From Cordia subcordata (taxonomy: Eukaryota; Streptophyta; Magnoliopsida; Boraginales; Cordiaceae), in contig JAPTOF010000003.1 in the NCBI GenBank assembly GCA_028554755.1, positions 31,514,001 to 31,578,000 of the forward strand: a stretch of DNA of 64,000 nt, in the 5' to 3' direction. Below the pieces are notes generated by a model that worked only from the letters and a program-made list of their open reading frames with translations, was not told the DNA's origin and did not search any database. A program made the translations under genes and the position numbers. Positions 11,333-24,336 of this stretch are shown here, piece by piece. How positions within the stretch are numbered: the first letter of the stretch is position 1; each line of letters starts with the position of its first letter.

Positions 11333-12199
11333 ATAACTTATTTTTTGTAGCTTTTAAGCAGGTAGGTTTAATCATTTGTAAAGACTTTTTGTCTTTCAAA
11401 AGTTTACTTTTTGACAATTTAAAATTAATGACATGTGCTTTTCAGTTGTTATAATTATTACTGCTAGTTATAAGTACTTATTTATCAAATATATTAATAG
11501 CTTACATTCACATATTATCTAAACACATCTTAACTTATTTATCACTTGCTTATAAGTAGCTTCAAGCACTTAAAAATAAGCTTAGCCAAACGAGCTCTAA
11601 CAAGTTATTTGTAGGAACTGGAAGTTGGACTCTCATATTCTGCACTTGTACGAACTGAAATATTCAAAAAACTAAATTTTAAAAATTTTAAAAATCAAAA
11701 TGAAACTGAATATGATGAGAAGTTCAAATTTATTTAGTTTGATTTCAATTATTAATTGAAATATCCAAAATTGGAAAAAGAGACATACCACTTACCAATT
11801 GCACAAGTTCATTGTAAATATGTTCAATACAAGGACAACAACATCTTAATAAAAACAAAACAAAAATCATCAACTGAAAAACAAAAGAGAGCATTGAGAG
11901 CAAAACAAGAAAATGGCTCTTTAAAAAATATATCTCAAATATGGGATTAACAAAATGACGTCAGATATTTATTTCACTTTCTTTTGAGTACAACTCTATT
12001 CCCAATTTTCTAAGGTTGGCTCTAATAGATCTCTTAAAATACAAAATCCCCCATATTTAGGGGAGTTATTAGTGGTAAAGTGCTTCAATAGTCCCCTATC
12101 CCATTCCCAAAATTTTAGGCTTTTTTCCAAAATCAAAACAAAACACTCATATATTGGAATTTTTTATCCCAAAGCCAACACCCAAATCTCATTCCCATC

Positions 12200-12710
12200 T
12201 CCATAGCTTTAAGATTGTAATATTTTAAAATAGAAGAACTATTTAAGTATGTTGTTCTAAGTAGATAAGTAATTTATGAAGCTCAAGAACTTGTTCTTAG
12301 ATACCAATAATATGCAATCAATGAAGATAGCAATTAATATAGTAAGATTGCAATAAATGAAGTGTATTGAAAGCAAGAGAACTTAGAAAGATATATTGAA
12401 CAAGTTATGTTTGAGTTGGGAGGAGAGAGGTGTATTTATAAGCCCAAAAAGTAAATCTCCCAACAGTCAAATTTTAAAACAACTTAGAGAGGCTACCGGA
12501 GCACTCTACTGGTCAACCCCCTGGGTGTTCCGGTAGTTCCAGAAGGCAAAAGGCCTTACCAGAACACTCTACCAGTCCACCGCCTGAGTGTTCCGGTAGA
12601 GCACTTATGCTCTCTATTTTTTTCCGGAAGACACTACCGGTTGACCGCTTAAGTGAGCCGGTAGTTGTAGAAAAAGGTTGAAAAGCAAGTACACTTTTTA
12701 CCAAAAAGTT
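12200..12710 (-). mobile_element. LTR-like segment with TATA box and CTACCGG modules
   Basis: On the minus strand a GC-richer upstream part (12490-12672) contains three imperfect modules that open with CTACCGG or TTACCAG and close with CCGGTAG. Then come a conserved-looking TTTGACTGTTGGGAG stretch and TTATAAATACACC (12433-12441), a good TATA box. An AT-rich transcribed-looking leader continues towards 12200. This U3-TATA-R layout is typical of plant LTRs. No partner LTR or internal coding region was seen, so it is a solo or truncated LTR by inference. Confidence 0.5.
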
Positions 12711-13526
12711 ACTTTATATCAAATCAACAATAGACCACAATTTTCTGCAGAATTTGGAAGCTCGATGCGACTACTTGTTTAGCATATTTCTCATCTCAGT
12801 AATACAATACCAACCAACTTGAATAAACATTAAATGCAAAGCTAAAACTTGCACACAATCAAGATTTTTACAAATTTTTCATTGGGAATAGGTATATACA
12901 AGTTGTTTGCCTATAGATTCATATATATTGAACAAGATAGCTTAAGTATCTGAAATATAAAGATTATATATGCACTTTTACTACATATTTCATGCAAGTA
13001 TCGACATATATTCATATACAGAAACATATCAAGGTATCAAATACCAATGCAGTAGAATATGCTATGTACATGCAACTTCATAATGCAAAAATATGGACTA
13101 TAAGACTTTACTTTTTTACAGGAAAAGACATTTTATGCAAGTGTAATTACATGATCTCATATACATGATATATGCACATAGGTTAAAGAGAAAAGATGAT
13201 CAAGTATAAACAAAAAATCATAAGCAAAGTTGAATGGGCATGTATGTAAAGCAATAAATTATTGAGCTCATAGTATTTGCTTATGTACTAAGATCAATAT
13301 GACAAAAGCTAAGAAATAAGAATTATACAAAATCTTCAAGAAAGCTCTATAGAACTTCAATCTTCAAGCTCCATGCACCATTCTCTTCAAATGCTTTAAC
13401 TTGCTCAAGCTACTATAACTAAGATATACAAGCTGCTTAATGATAGCAATTAACAAAACACAATTATGGCATCATCAAAATATAATTATCATGATTAAAA
13501 CCGATAAATTCAACAATAGTACATTC

Positions 13527-14320
13527 ACAAATGAGGAAATTACATTATAAGTATTAGTATTTTTTTTAAATTAGTCCTTATTATTTTTAAAGATTAAAAT
13601 AAGAATAATGGTACAAAAATTACTATAAAAAATGAAATGATATTTAGTAATTCTTCTATATAATTATACTATTATAGTAGTAGTAAGAGTAGGAGTAGTA
13701 GTAATAATAATAATGATGATGACGATGTTGCTTCATAAAAATTTAAGAAATTTTAGAAGATGCCATGTCATCTTTTAATTAAGTTGATGCCATGTCATCT
13801 TTTAATTAAGTTTTTTGGTTTATTTATATTAAATAGTCTTTAATGCTAATAAATCTCCATGATCACTATAATTCTCCATTATTTCCTTTTATATTCGGTC
13901 TTTATTATTTTGAAATATCAAAATCAATCATGATTTTTTAAAGAAACATTCAATTTAATTTTTGCTATTAAATATTTAACCAAATATGACCAAAATAACT
14001 TTACAATTTGATGAACTAAAAGTATTCTTTAATTGTAAATATTACTAAATAAAATGGTTAAGACATGTCATTGCATTATTCAAGTGAATATTAATAGTCA
14101 TAACTGATTTTTTAATGTAATGGTATCGTATTCGTAGGACATTTCAAAAAATAAAAATAAAAAGCACTAGAATTAATTTTTATAGATATTTAGAAAAACT
14201 AAAAAGCACATGAAAACCTAAAAAGAATAAAAAATCACATCTGTAGGTATTTGAAAAATTAAAAAAAAACACAAATAACCTAAATTAACCCGTGCAAAGC
14301 ACGGGATATGAAAGTACTAG
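13527..14320 (+). mobile_element. Non-autonomous Helitron-like element, 3' part (copy A)
   Basis: The 3' end carries a perfect hairpin CCCGTGC-AAA-GCACGGG at 14289-14305. After 11 bases comes CTAG followed by T (14317-14321). This is the Helitron terminus signature: a subterminal hairpin, a CTRR end, and insertion before T. The preceding 790 bases match 14894-15790 in direct orientation, including a GTA/GTAATAAT microsatellite. There are no coding frames. The 5' end was not located. Confidence 0.7.
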
Positions 14321-15790
14321 TATATTTATACCCAATAGATCTCAAAGAGACATACTACATCAGCTTCTATTACGAGAGTATAAATTAATTTTATACTCTC
14401 ACAAGTAATGATGTGCAAGGTTAAAAAGATCATTAATTTCAAAGATATAAATTATGTTAGAAGCCTCTAACATTGTTATTTTTCTATAGTTAAGCTCTTA
14501 TTGTTTTAAAATGTTCAAATTGATTCGTAATATTTTACTACATAGTCAAATTAGTCCCTAAATTAAACAATCAACTTAGTTTTAATTAGTCAAATTAGTC
14601 CTTAAATTAAACAATCAACTTAGTTTTTATTAGTTAAGAAATTTTATATCAGTTCTTTATATTTAATAAAGTTATTCAAATTGGTATAAATATGTGTAAA
14701 ATAATGAGGTCTTTTAAATTATTTAAATTAGTCGATAATATTTTAAGGACATAGTCAAACTAGCCAGTAAACATAGTCAAAATTTTCATTATTTCAATAT
14801 ATTTATACTTGTCATTAATATTTCACAACTTATTCGAATTAGTCCCATTATATAATATAATATAATATAATTTTAGAGATATTGTACATTAACAAATGAG
14901 GAAATTATGTTATAAGTACCAATATTTTTCTTAAATTTGTCCCTATTATTTTCAAAGATTCAAATAAGAATAATGGTATAAAAATTACTATAGAAAATAA
15001 AATGATATTTAGTAATTCTTCTATATAATTATACTATTATAGTAGTAGTAGTAATAGTAATAATAATAATGATGATGATTTATCAAAATATAAGAGACTT
15101 TAGGAGATGCCATGTCATTTTTTAATTAAGTTTTTTGGATTGCTTCTATTAAATAGTTTTTAATACTAACAAATCTCGATTATCACTATAAGTTTCTATT
15201 ATTTCCTTTTATATCTGGTCTTTATTATTTTGAAATATTCAAATCAGAAACATTCAATTTAACTCTTGCCATTAAATATTTAACCAAATATGAGTAAAAT
15301 AACTTTACTAATTTGGTGAACTAAAAGTATTTTGTAATTGTAAATATTTACTATAAGTTTCCATTATTTCCTTTTATATCTTGTCTTTATTATTTTGAAA
15401 TATTCAAATCAGAAACATTCAATTTAACTCTTGCCATTAAATATTTAACCAAAAATGAGTAAAATAACTTTACTAATTTGGTGAACTAAAAGTATTTTTT
15501 AATTGTAAATATTTACTAAATAAAATGGTAAAACATGTGATTTCATTATTCAAGTGAATATTAATAGTCATAATTGATTTTTGAACGTAATGATATCATA
15601 TTCATAGGATATTGTAAAAAATAAAAATGAAAAAGTACTAGAATTAATTTTTATAGATATTCAGAAATAATAAATAACACGCAAAAACATAAAAATAATA
15701 AAAAAAATCACATCTATAAATATTAGAAAACTAAAAATCACACAGAGAACTTAAATAAACTGTGTAAAGCACAGGATGTGAAAGCACTAG
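14321..15790 (+). mobile_element. Non-autonomous Helitron-like element (copy B)
   Basis: It begins directly after the CTAG of copy A and ends with its own weaker hairpin CTGTG-TAAAG-CACAG (15760-15774), followed by CTAG-T at 15787-15791. Its distal 900 bases match copy A. It contains a near-exact 165-bp internal tandem duplication (15185-15349 and 15350-15514) and a smaller 45-bp one near 14540-14635. It is non-coding. The head-to-tail arrangement fits Helitron arrays. Confidence 0.65.
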
Positions 15791-16448
15791 TATAAATAAA
15801 AGTTAAATCCAAGAGAGCTCAAAGAATAGTGCCACATTAGCACCTATTTATTTGCCAAGTCACCATAAATTTTATTTTTAATATTATATGATATTATTAT
15901 AAATTTATTATTATAAATTTATATATTATAGTGTTTAATTACATTTATGCACCATTTTTCAACCTCATCATTGCAATAGAGTTACAAGATATTTAATTCT
16001 AAATATCTTTTAATTGTTGTATAGATGGGTAGAGTTTATTAGACAAACTATCTAAAAGAATTAGATTCTATTTCCTCTTTTTTTATTTATTTCCTCGTTC
16101 AAAAAAAGAATGTTAATACTTTATACATATTCGAAAGGTTGTTAACTTAGTTGGTTGAAAAACTCAAAAGTCGAATCTAGAGGAGTTGAAATAGACAAGA
16201 TTCAGTTAAGATAGAATACAAATAAATAGAATCCGATACCCTTTCTTTTCTTTGTATTCCCTTTCATATTCCATTTATATTTATGCACTACCTATATATT
16301 TCTTTTTAATGAGTTTAAAGTAATAAAGTCCAAAAAAATTCATTTAGTTTAATTAATTTAAGCATCATATCCTAATTACATTTATCCATCATGTATTAGT
16401 GTTGCAATTATAGTAATAAACAACATGAAAGAAATCCAACCGTTCAAG

Positions 16449-16485
<37 letters not shown>

Positions 16486-18780
16486 ATGTTTGCCATTTAA
16501 TACAATTACCTTTATATATACAATATTTTTTTAACTACATACTAATTCATAATTCTACTTTATGTAGTTATGTTTTTTTATTATGACGGATTGTAGCTCG
16601 AAAAAATATGCCGCATTAGCTTTCATTTGTTTGCCAACTCAGCTAAAATATTTTATCAATATTATAAATTTAATTAGTAACAATTTTCACATTATTCATT
16701 TAGAAGACTTTTGATCTCCCTACCATGTTAGTTATGGAGGTTAATGCATGTGAGTTTTGAAATTCTTGAAGTGTCATCTTTAAGGTGACTTTCAATCCAT
16801 AAAGTTAATGTAAAAGGGTTTTAAGACCTTTGAATGTTTACCTTACCAATTCTTTCATCTATAAATAATAGTATTGTAAAACTTCAAAACATACAAAACA
16901 TATGAAGTTTTTTTTTTTTTTTTTTGCATATAGTGCTTCTTACAGTCTATAAGCTTGCATAGTTTAGAGAGTTTTTAACACCATCCATATTATCAGCTTC
17001 TAAAAATTTGAGTGATATACCCACAACAGGTAAACCATTTATTTTAAGAGGTCTGTGAAATGAGCTGTCAATATGTAACATTCCGTTAAAGTTTTAAGCA
17101 GATTAAATCCAACTCAAGCGTCCATTCTAATTTACATTTCATATTCTTTTTCTTTCTGTCTTATAATTTTTCTTTAATTTCTTGTAATTCATTTTATTTT
17201 GTTTAATAAATCTACATTACCTGTGTATTCAATTGGTTATTCTAATTTTAGTTTAATTATTAAATATTACTAATGTTATGGTTCGTACACAAGCCTATAC
17301 ATATAAAAAAACTTTTTGAATTATTTTTTAATTTAAGTTGATTTGTAATTATCATGTTATTTACACATAAATTTAATTCTTTATTTGTAATTACATAGTA
17401 TGTGCAAACTGTTATCTTAACCAAAGTAAATAATCAAATAAAAGGAACATGCCTGGCACGGAACTTATATAAACCATTCTTCAAATTATAAGTGAAAAAA
17501 AAGAAACATCATTAGATCTTAACATATCAATATATAAATTATGATCTTAACAAATAATAATATGAACTTAGTAATAGGTAAAGTAATAAAAAAAAGGCTA
17601 AAAAAATACACCAAAATGAAGAAGCAAAAAGTCTGAATATATATTACTACTTGTTCAAAAAATAAAAGAATTTATATATTACTAAAAAATGCCAAACTTA
17701 CCTACAAAATTAATAAAGGATTACCAAGATTTTGTATTATTTAAGCATCAAATATCTAACCAAAAAGACATCTAACGCTCAATATAGTACATATTAATAC
17801 AATTTAATCAAATGTAAATAGAGGTAAATTAAACCTAAAAAATAGCAAAGAGATTTATAAATAAAGAACTATATAAAATATATAATTTAAAACAGAAAAA
17901 GTCAACTCGTGCAAAGCACAAGTTGCAAAATTACAAGTTATTTATTATATATATAAGCTAAACCTTTTTGAGCATTATAAGAGTGCCATGTCAGCAATTA
18001 TATGGCAAGATTATTGTATCGTTTGTTATTTTACTTTTTATTATTTCTTATCTTTATAAATATACATTATTTGCTTTAATTGAAATATTAAATGATAAAT
18101 CAATTAATGCTTAAGAAAAAATTCAATTGTGCATTCTAAAAAAATTATTTCTTAACTATTATCTATATATTATTAGCATTAAAATTTAATTTTCAAGTAA
18201 TATCTAAATAAATTAATTTTTCAAATAATATCTATTTATGAAATCTAAGTAAATTTAGTATTTATTATTAAAAAAATACTTTTTAAGCATTACAAGAGTG
18301 TTGTATCAATGCTCATATGGCAATGAACATTTTATTATTAGCTTATACAATAAATTATTATTTATTATTTTTATATTTATGGATATAATAAATTATTAGT
18401 TTTAATTGAAAATTTAAACAATCAATCAATTAATGCTTAAAATTAATTCATTTGTGAATTCTAAAAGGTTCACTTATTACCATTTATGGATATATACACA
18501 CACATATATATATATATATATATTTATATTTGTATTCTTAGTTTTAATTTAGAAATTTAATTACTAATAGATTAATGCTTAAAAGTCTTAAAGTATTTTT
18601 TATTTGTGAATTTTAAAAATTAAACCTGAGTAAATTTAATATTTATTATTTAGAGCACAGAATATTCATGACAAAGTTATTCATATGCTATTAAAAGTAA
18701 ATGAATTTAACTTAATTTAATATTTTTTATCAAAAAATAAATTCATATGAAACACAAATAAAAGTGTACTAATTAGTACT
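15791..18780 (+). repeat. Continuation of Helitron-like repeat tract
   Basis: Just after copy B, a segment with AGTGCCACATTAGCACC resembles the sequence just after copy A, and related starts recur at about 16600 and 17975. A degenerate hairpin AACTCGTGC-AAA-GCACAAGTT lies at 17904-17924, and its terminal CTAG is altered to CAAG. The segments at about 17960-18270 and 18280-18600 resemble each other in direct orientation (AAGAGTG, ATATGGCAA and AATCAATTAATGCTTAA are shared). No gene is visible. (AT)n runs lie at 16451-16482 and about 18491-18522. Confidence 0.5.
16451..16482. repeat. (AT)16 microsatellite
   Basis: This is an uninterrupted AT dinucleotide run of 32 bases inside the repeat tract. 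It is a potential polymorphic marker with no functional sign. Confidence 0.95.
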
Positions 18781-19074
18781 CAAAATACAACCCAACTACA
18801 TGGGTCTGAGCCCTGAGGTTTACAGTCATGGGTTCATGTGAGGTGCTCCCTACTTCCCCAAAGTGCTTTGGTTGTCCATTTCCAGATTGATACAACATTT
18901 TGTAATTAGTCAAAATATTTAAATCAGTTGATTACAAAGCAAAAAAACAAAAAGACCCCAAATCCCCATTTTGACTTTGTGCATACAAACAAAACAAAAC
19001 AAAATAGAAAACTGAAAACATGCTTTTAATGATATCGCCGCCGTCTTAAAAATAGCAAACAGAAGGTCTCGCTT

Positions 19075-19354
19075 ATGGGTAAACTGGAAATCACCTTCTT
19101 CTTCTTTTTTTTTATTTTATGTTTTTATCTTTCCTTTTTTTTTTTCGGCTTTTATAGAATCGTTTACTAAATCCTTAATTATTTTTGTTAATTGTTATCC
19201 AGCCAAAATCATTGAAAAGAACATATGGAAGGATGCCGATCTTCGTTGGGCTTTCTTAGCTTGGGCAACTATGTTCTTGCCGATGTTCGCAAGGCTGGAC
19301 TCCGAGCAGAGCAATGTTGTTTACCAAGAGATGGTTGGTGGTGATTATTATTAG
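19075..19354 (+). CDS. Possible 51-residue single-pass microprotein, coding exon 1 = ATGG
   Basis: Exon 2 (19203-19354) encodes an open, clearly protein-like segment: KIIEKNIWKDADLRW, then a hydrophobic stretch AFLAWATMFLPMFA, then LDSEQSNVVYQEMVGGDYY and a TAG stop. It follows a good acceptor (pyrimidine-rich tract, TTATCCAG). The nearest in-frame start compatible with splicing is ATGG at 19075-19078 directly before GTAAAC. Joining them gives M-A-K and a 51-residue protein with a 124-base intron. The protein would have one membrane helix (about residues 18-31), a charged N-side and an acidic, Tyr-rich tail. The layout resembles the small subunits of organellar or ER membrane complexes, but I do not recognise the family. 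The start is inference; the exon 2 frame is observed. Alternatively the first exon lies further upstream. Confidence 0.55.
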
Positions 19355-21780
19355 TTAGGTTCCTTCTGTATCACTGTGACTTACGTGCATTTCAAACAGT
19401 TAATCTTATATGCGATTTTGAGGTACTGCCAGAGCCGGAGTGCTACTCTAATTAAATTTGTCAGAATTTGTATCTGTCCTGCAATTTCTATTGTTGGAGG
19501 ATACCTTTGTGGCGATGATTATCTACGATATACAGTATCTGTTTCGTGGGTTTATTCGTGTATTTAACAATTACAGCACCAGATGATTTAAATGTAACAA
19601 ACCTTCTGGTTGCTTTTGCCTTAGCGTTTGCGAATTATGGTTAAAGTTTGATGTTGAACATTGTTATAGTTGCATTTTTGGTGTACTCATGGTTTAATTC
19701 CATGACTAACAAAAATGCGGAGGATAAGAGTGACATTTGTAAGCAAAACATGGCTGATAGTTTTTGGAACCCAAAAACCACAAGTTCTGAAGGGAAAGCG
19801 GGTTCACTGTCACCTGAGAGACAAGACATAGGTACTTCAGTGGTTTGAGATTCATAATATGTTTTTGGGTGGTAGCATCTTGTATAATTTTAGTGTTTCC
19901 TTTTTTTTTTTTTTTTTTTTACTCAGAGATTTGTGAGATCTCTAAACATGTAATGTCCCTTGAAGTACGAGCTGGTTGTAGCGTGCTTTATGATCATGAG
20001 CATGGTGTAATGTTTCGCTTCAATGCAAGCTTTTGTCCATAGTACGTGTTATCATGTTCTGGATCGTTGAGCAAAGTTTGGCTGAGGTGCTGCGTGATAA
20101 TTTTGTCTGTTATGCAGGTAATCAATGTAACTAAAACTCGTAAGTGTTATTGGTTTTCTTGGTTTGGTTGTCTACTTTAGCTTGTTTGACTAAACAAAAA
20201 TCGGAGTAAATGCATCAAGCTGTTTCTACAAACTGATTTTGCATTGTTTCTTCGTATTTGTTGCTTTTACTTTCTTGTGTTATTTTCTATCCATAGCTCA
20301 TAAACGATTGACTCTTTTTCGTGTTATGTGATCTTGTTACTTTATATCTTGCCATCTTATGCAGTAATTTTCATGATGGTTATTTTCAGAGTTTGCACGC
20401 AAAGACCTGGTTTTGTTCCTTCAAGATCATCATGGTGTGCTATACTTACATTGTGGCACCAAGCTCTACATTAAGGGTGACGAGTTGTTGTCTCTGATGA
20501 AGTTCATGAAATCCTTATGTACCAGTCTTGAGTTTTCCTTTGATGCTTCCTAGTACCATTCCTATGCATAGTTGCAAGCAATTTACTACTCATGGAATTG
20601 AAGGTAAAGAACTCTTTGCTGGAATAATAATAGCATGTTTTAACATTGTCACTGTCATTTGTTATCTCTGATTGCTTATTTTTGTTTTGTGGTGATTAGC
20701 GCTACTATTAAAGTGGTTATTTGGAGAACCTCAAAAGTGCCTTACGGAAAAGTCACCTTTTTGGGCTATTGATCCGAAGCAATTCCACCATAGAGCACTC
20801 TGAATTCCCATGGAAGTGAAGGTAAAGAACTTGCTACTGGAATAATAGATGCATATAAGTGTTATTAGGTTTTGAAAAAGGATTGAATTTGGTGGTAGTT
20901 CTGAATTAACCTTACACCCTTGAGCTTTTAATGTACATCTGGAAAGTTGCTGATAGCATACTGATATTTTCTTTCTAAAATTTTTAAATTTTGGAGTGCT
21001 TGTTCACATTTCAGAGTAAGGATTACTCAGCTCTTTCTTTTCCTCACATTTAGCAATTTGTATTAAGTTGCTCGTAGTTTGTCCGTCTTTTGAAGGTGTA
21101 TAAACATTTAATTTTCCTTTGGGACAAAATGGAAAGGGGAATTTGCCTGTTCTGTTTTATATCTCTTAGATTCTACAAATGTTTTATGTTAAATGCAACT
21201 CTAGCAGAATTAATAAAACGACCACAAAGATTGTGTTTCTCTGGTAATTATTAAAACTATGAGTTATAGATGCGAAAATTTATGTTTCGTATTAATGGTG
21301 TTGTTCAACATTAAATCATTTTTGGGCTTATAGGTTAATGGTGATCCAGCATTGACATATCATGAGGTGTAAGATGGGTTTTCGAATGAGAATCCAGTGG
21401 CTGACCTGCAAGGTCAAGAGATTACTGAGGTGGAACAAGGTGACAACGAAGATTGTGTGTCTCAGGTAAATGACAAGGCTAACTATAAGTCATTGAAATG
21501 AAAATTTCATGTCTTGTATTAATGGTGCTTTAGCATTAATGCAATTTTTGGCTTATAAGTTGATGGTGCTCTGACGTATTGTGGCCAAAATAAACCTTCT
21601 GTTGGAGCAAGTAATCGGCAAAAGCATTTGATTGAAGTACACATGATTTCACGGTATGTGGTGCTTCTATTTCTTACAAATGAGGTATTATCCTGATTGG
21701 TTTGTTTCTTTAGGTGGTCTGGTAGCTCTATTTCACTTATTTTCGACGCTAACAATCGTGCTTTGAGGCAGTACTAGTAG
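19355..21780 (+). pseudogene. Gene-like region with duplicated, broken exons
   Basis: Several coding-looking pieces lie between plausible splice sites, but I could not chain them. At about 20389-20553 there is an open frame with RKDLVLFLQDHHGVLYLHC and KGDELLSLMKFMKSL, ending in TAG. Two similar blocks (20595-20633 and 20815-20853) each read CATGGAA-TGAAG then GTAAAGAAC, like a copied exon end plus donor. Two others (21267-21360 and 21497-21580) share ATTAATGGTG, CTTATAGGTTAATGGTG-type DNA and encode V-N/D-G-(D-P)-A-L-T-Y; the first has a stop soon after. The pattern fits a fragmented gene with exon duplications. It could equally be the 3' UTR and noncoding exons of the 19075 gene. Confidence 0.4.
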
Positions 21781-24336
21781 TGGTTGGGGTTTGTTTTTAG
21801 ACAGCTCTAATCTCCAATCCCATGTGGTATTCATTTCTACTTGGTGATAAATAAAGCATCTATCGGGACTAAAATGAAAGAATGGTTGGGACAATAAGCA
21901 TCCATCTCATTCGTAGTTTGAATACCCATATAAATATAATTTAGTCTGGACATAGTTAGTTATGATGATTGTCAAGTTGAATTTTGTTGATACCGGAACA
22001 GTTTTAGTTACTAATTGCACCTGGGCATGATGCAATGATACATTTGGTGCTTGACCAGAAAAAAGAACAATGCTCGGTGTTATATAACTCAGTCGGCACA
22101 GCAGAAGTTTCTTTCTCAACATTTTGATCTATTGAAAATTTTTATGTTAGAATAATATCATGAACCAGAGAATAATTGGACAGGGATGATTAGCGCCACT
22201 GGCCTGTGATGGTAGCTGTATACAAGCAAAAATGGATAAAAGTGCAGAATAGTTCAAACAAATAATGCACAAATTTGCGCACAGCCCAGGACATGCAATA
22301 AATGTTATTCAATTCTCTACTACTGTTCCAGCACGTTGACGCTCAAGAATATCCGCAAAACAACCTCCACCGCCACGGCGCCACCCACCGCCCCCTCGGG
22401 GTCGGGGATGGGGGTAGGGTGAAGGAGAAAGAAGAGAAAACTAACAACTGAAACTTCCCGAGGACGGTGGAAAGCATGTGCAGACACTGCATCCTCAGTC
22501 GCCCTAAGCATCGAGCGGCATGGTCAAAAATTATCATAACATGTCAACCGCAGCAGCTAATAAATTTTTTTAAGTAATCATTTCTAGTATACTAAAGTAA
22601 TAGGATGTACGAGCCAGTGCTAGAATCTCAAGCAAAGTATGTGTTGAACATGGGGTAACGAAAAATTTATTTCACAATTGCTTTAACTCTTCTTGCGTTG
22701 GTAATTAAAATCATCTATTGTCGAAACAAGATATGTTTCTCAAAATTTAGTATCTTAAGGTGTAGATTCAAGGGCTGTCCACTATAGTTTTATTTAGAAA
22801 CAGCGACAATAAAATAACAATAATCTCGATATTTGAGGCTTAAAATTGATCCAAATAGCTTCAACCGATTGACACATTGCAATCAAATATCTACATCTTT
22901 TGAAATTTGTTATCTTAGCTAGAACTTAGTTTTAGGCTGAAAAGGGTTTCCAGAGAACATGTGAGAACATGCTATGTACTGTGTGAAATGCAAAACTCCC
23001 CATCTCCACTGACACGGAATCCATATCTATACATATGCTCGTCTTTTCCTTTTTCTTTTCCATCTATTTTTCACTCTGTATATTCCCTCTTTCCCCCTCC
23101 TTTTTGCACCCTTAATTTTATTTGTTTCTTATCGGTTTACTGTGTGGGGTGGGCTTTTCTTCTCCCAACTTAAGTAATGCTCTCTCATGAATGTGACGTG
23201 TAGCCAAAATCACGAGAAACCTTTATAATTATAAGTAAGATCCATAATAATAATAAAGTGATAAAATAATTACCATAAAATAATGTGAACTATATCTTGG
23301 AAGCAACATTAGAACAACTAACATATTTATACAAAAGATTAAAAAGAAAAAAAAGAAAAAAGATTACGTTAATGCCAATAGAAGAAAATGCACAGCTAGA
23401 GAAATATAGAGATTTTTTTTTTTTTTTTTGCTTTTTGCCTTTAAATTTTTTTTAATTAAAATTTTGCCACTTTCATCATATGAGGCTTTGATGTGGATTA
23501 TATGTGACTGTACATCAATTTACTTTCTTTTGTACTCAAAAATCTTTTTCTTTTGTCCAGCAAAATTATAACTTGTCTATATAAGCTTCTAAAAACCTTT
23601 AATGCATGCATGACTTATGAGTGAGTGACTATAATGGAGGCATTAAGTGCTTTCATTTTCACTTGAATGGCCAGATGTAATTCATAATGTCTAAGTCAAG
23701 GTGCAAGATAGTCACGGATCAATTAAGGTTGAGAGGCACATCGTGCCTGCTAGCTGTGGACTCGCCCAGTTGGCCTCACAAGCACTGTACAACCACAAAC
23801 ACTGAGGGACAATAAGAAAAAAAAATTATTAACTTAAGCTGTGATTCTAAGGATATTTAATTAGCTTAATTTGAAACAAATATTTTGCATCTACTAACAT
23901 TATGGTTTTTCAGAAACAAGGTAGTGTGATTGATTCACCCAGAAACAAGAAACAAAGTAGTGAATTGAATTGAATTGCATAGCGAGAATTGTGGATTTGT
24001 TTGCATACTAATTGTGTGTATTATACAAACTAAGCCTCCCACAGAAACCACGCAGCAAGACATGCATAATTTTTATCGAGCTGAAGTACTTTACGGGGAG
24101 CAGGGAAAGGAAGATAATAGTTAATCTAATGGTAGAGCATGTGAGGTGGCTTATTCACGTCCGATATTTGAATTAATTAAGAAATTTGAAGGTCATTCTT
24201 AGTAAATCTTATATGTCACTAATTTAGATCGTACTTGTCGGGATGAAATTATATATTCATAGAATACTAATCTTTACATAAATCAAAGAATATATGAAAG
24301 AAAGTTCTTGTCGCACAGAAGAGTTAAATTTAAATA
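21781..24336. other. Intergenic region, no gene supported
   Basis: There are only short frames. A GC-rich patch at about 22360-22420 (CCACCGCCACGGCGCCACCC and a CCCCTCGGGG run) stands out from the AT-rich surroundings but has no long frame or family match. A run of T (23413-23429) and AT-rich DNA follow. I see no RNA gene. Confidence 0.5.

Noticed and set aside
12490..12672. CRISPR-like spaced palindromic modules
   Set aside because: There are only three diverged modules without unique equal-length spacers, in a plant genome next to a TATA box. An LTR explanation fits better.
22320..22537. Two overlapping minus-strand frames in the GC-rich patch
   Set aside because: Both are short and low-complexity, and neither has a start context or similarity.
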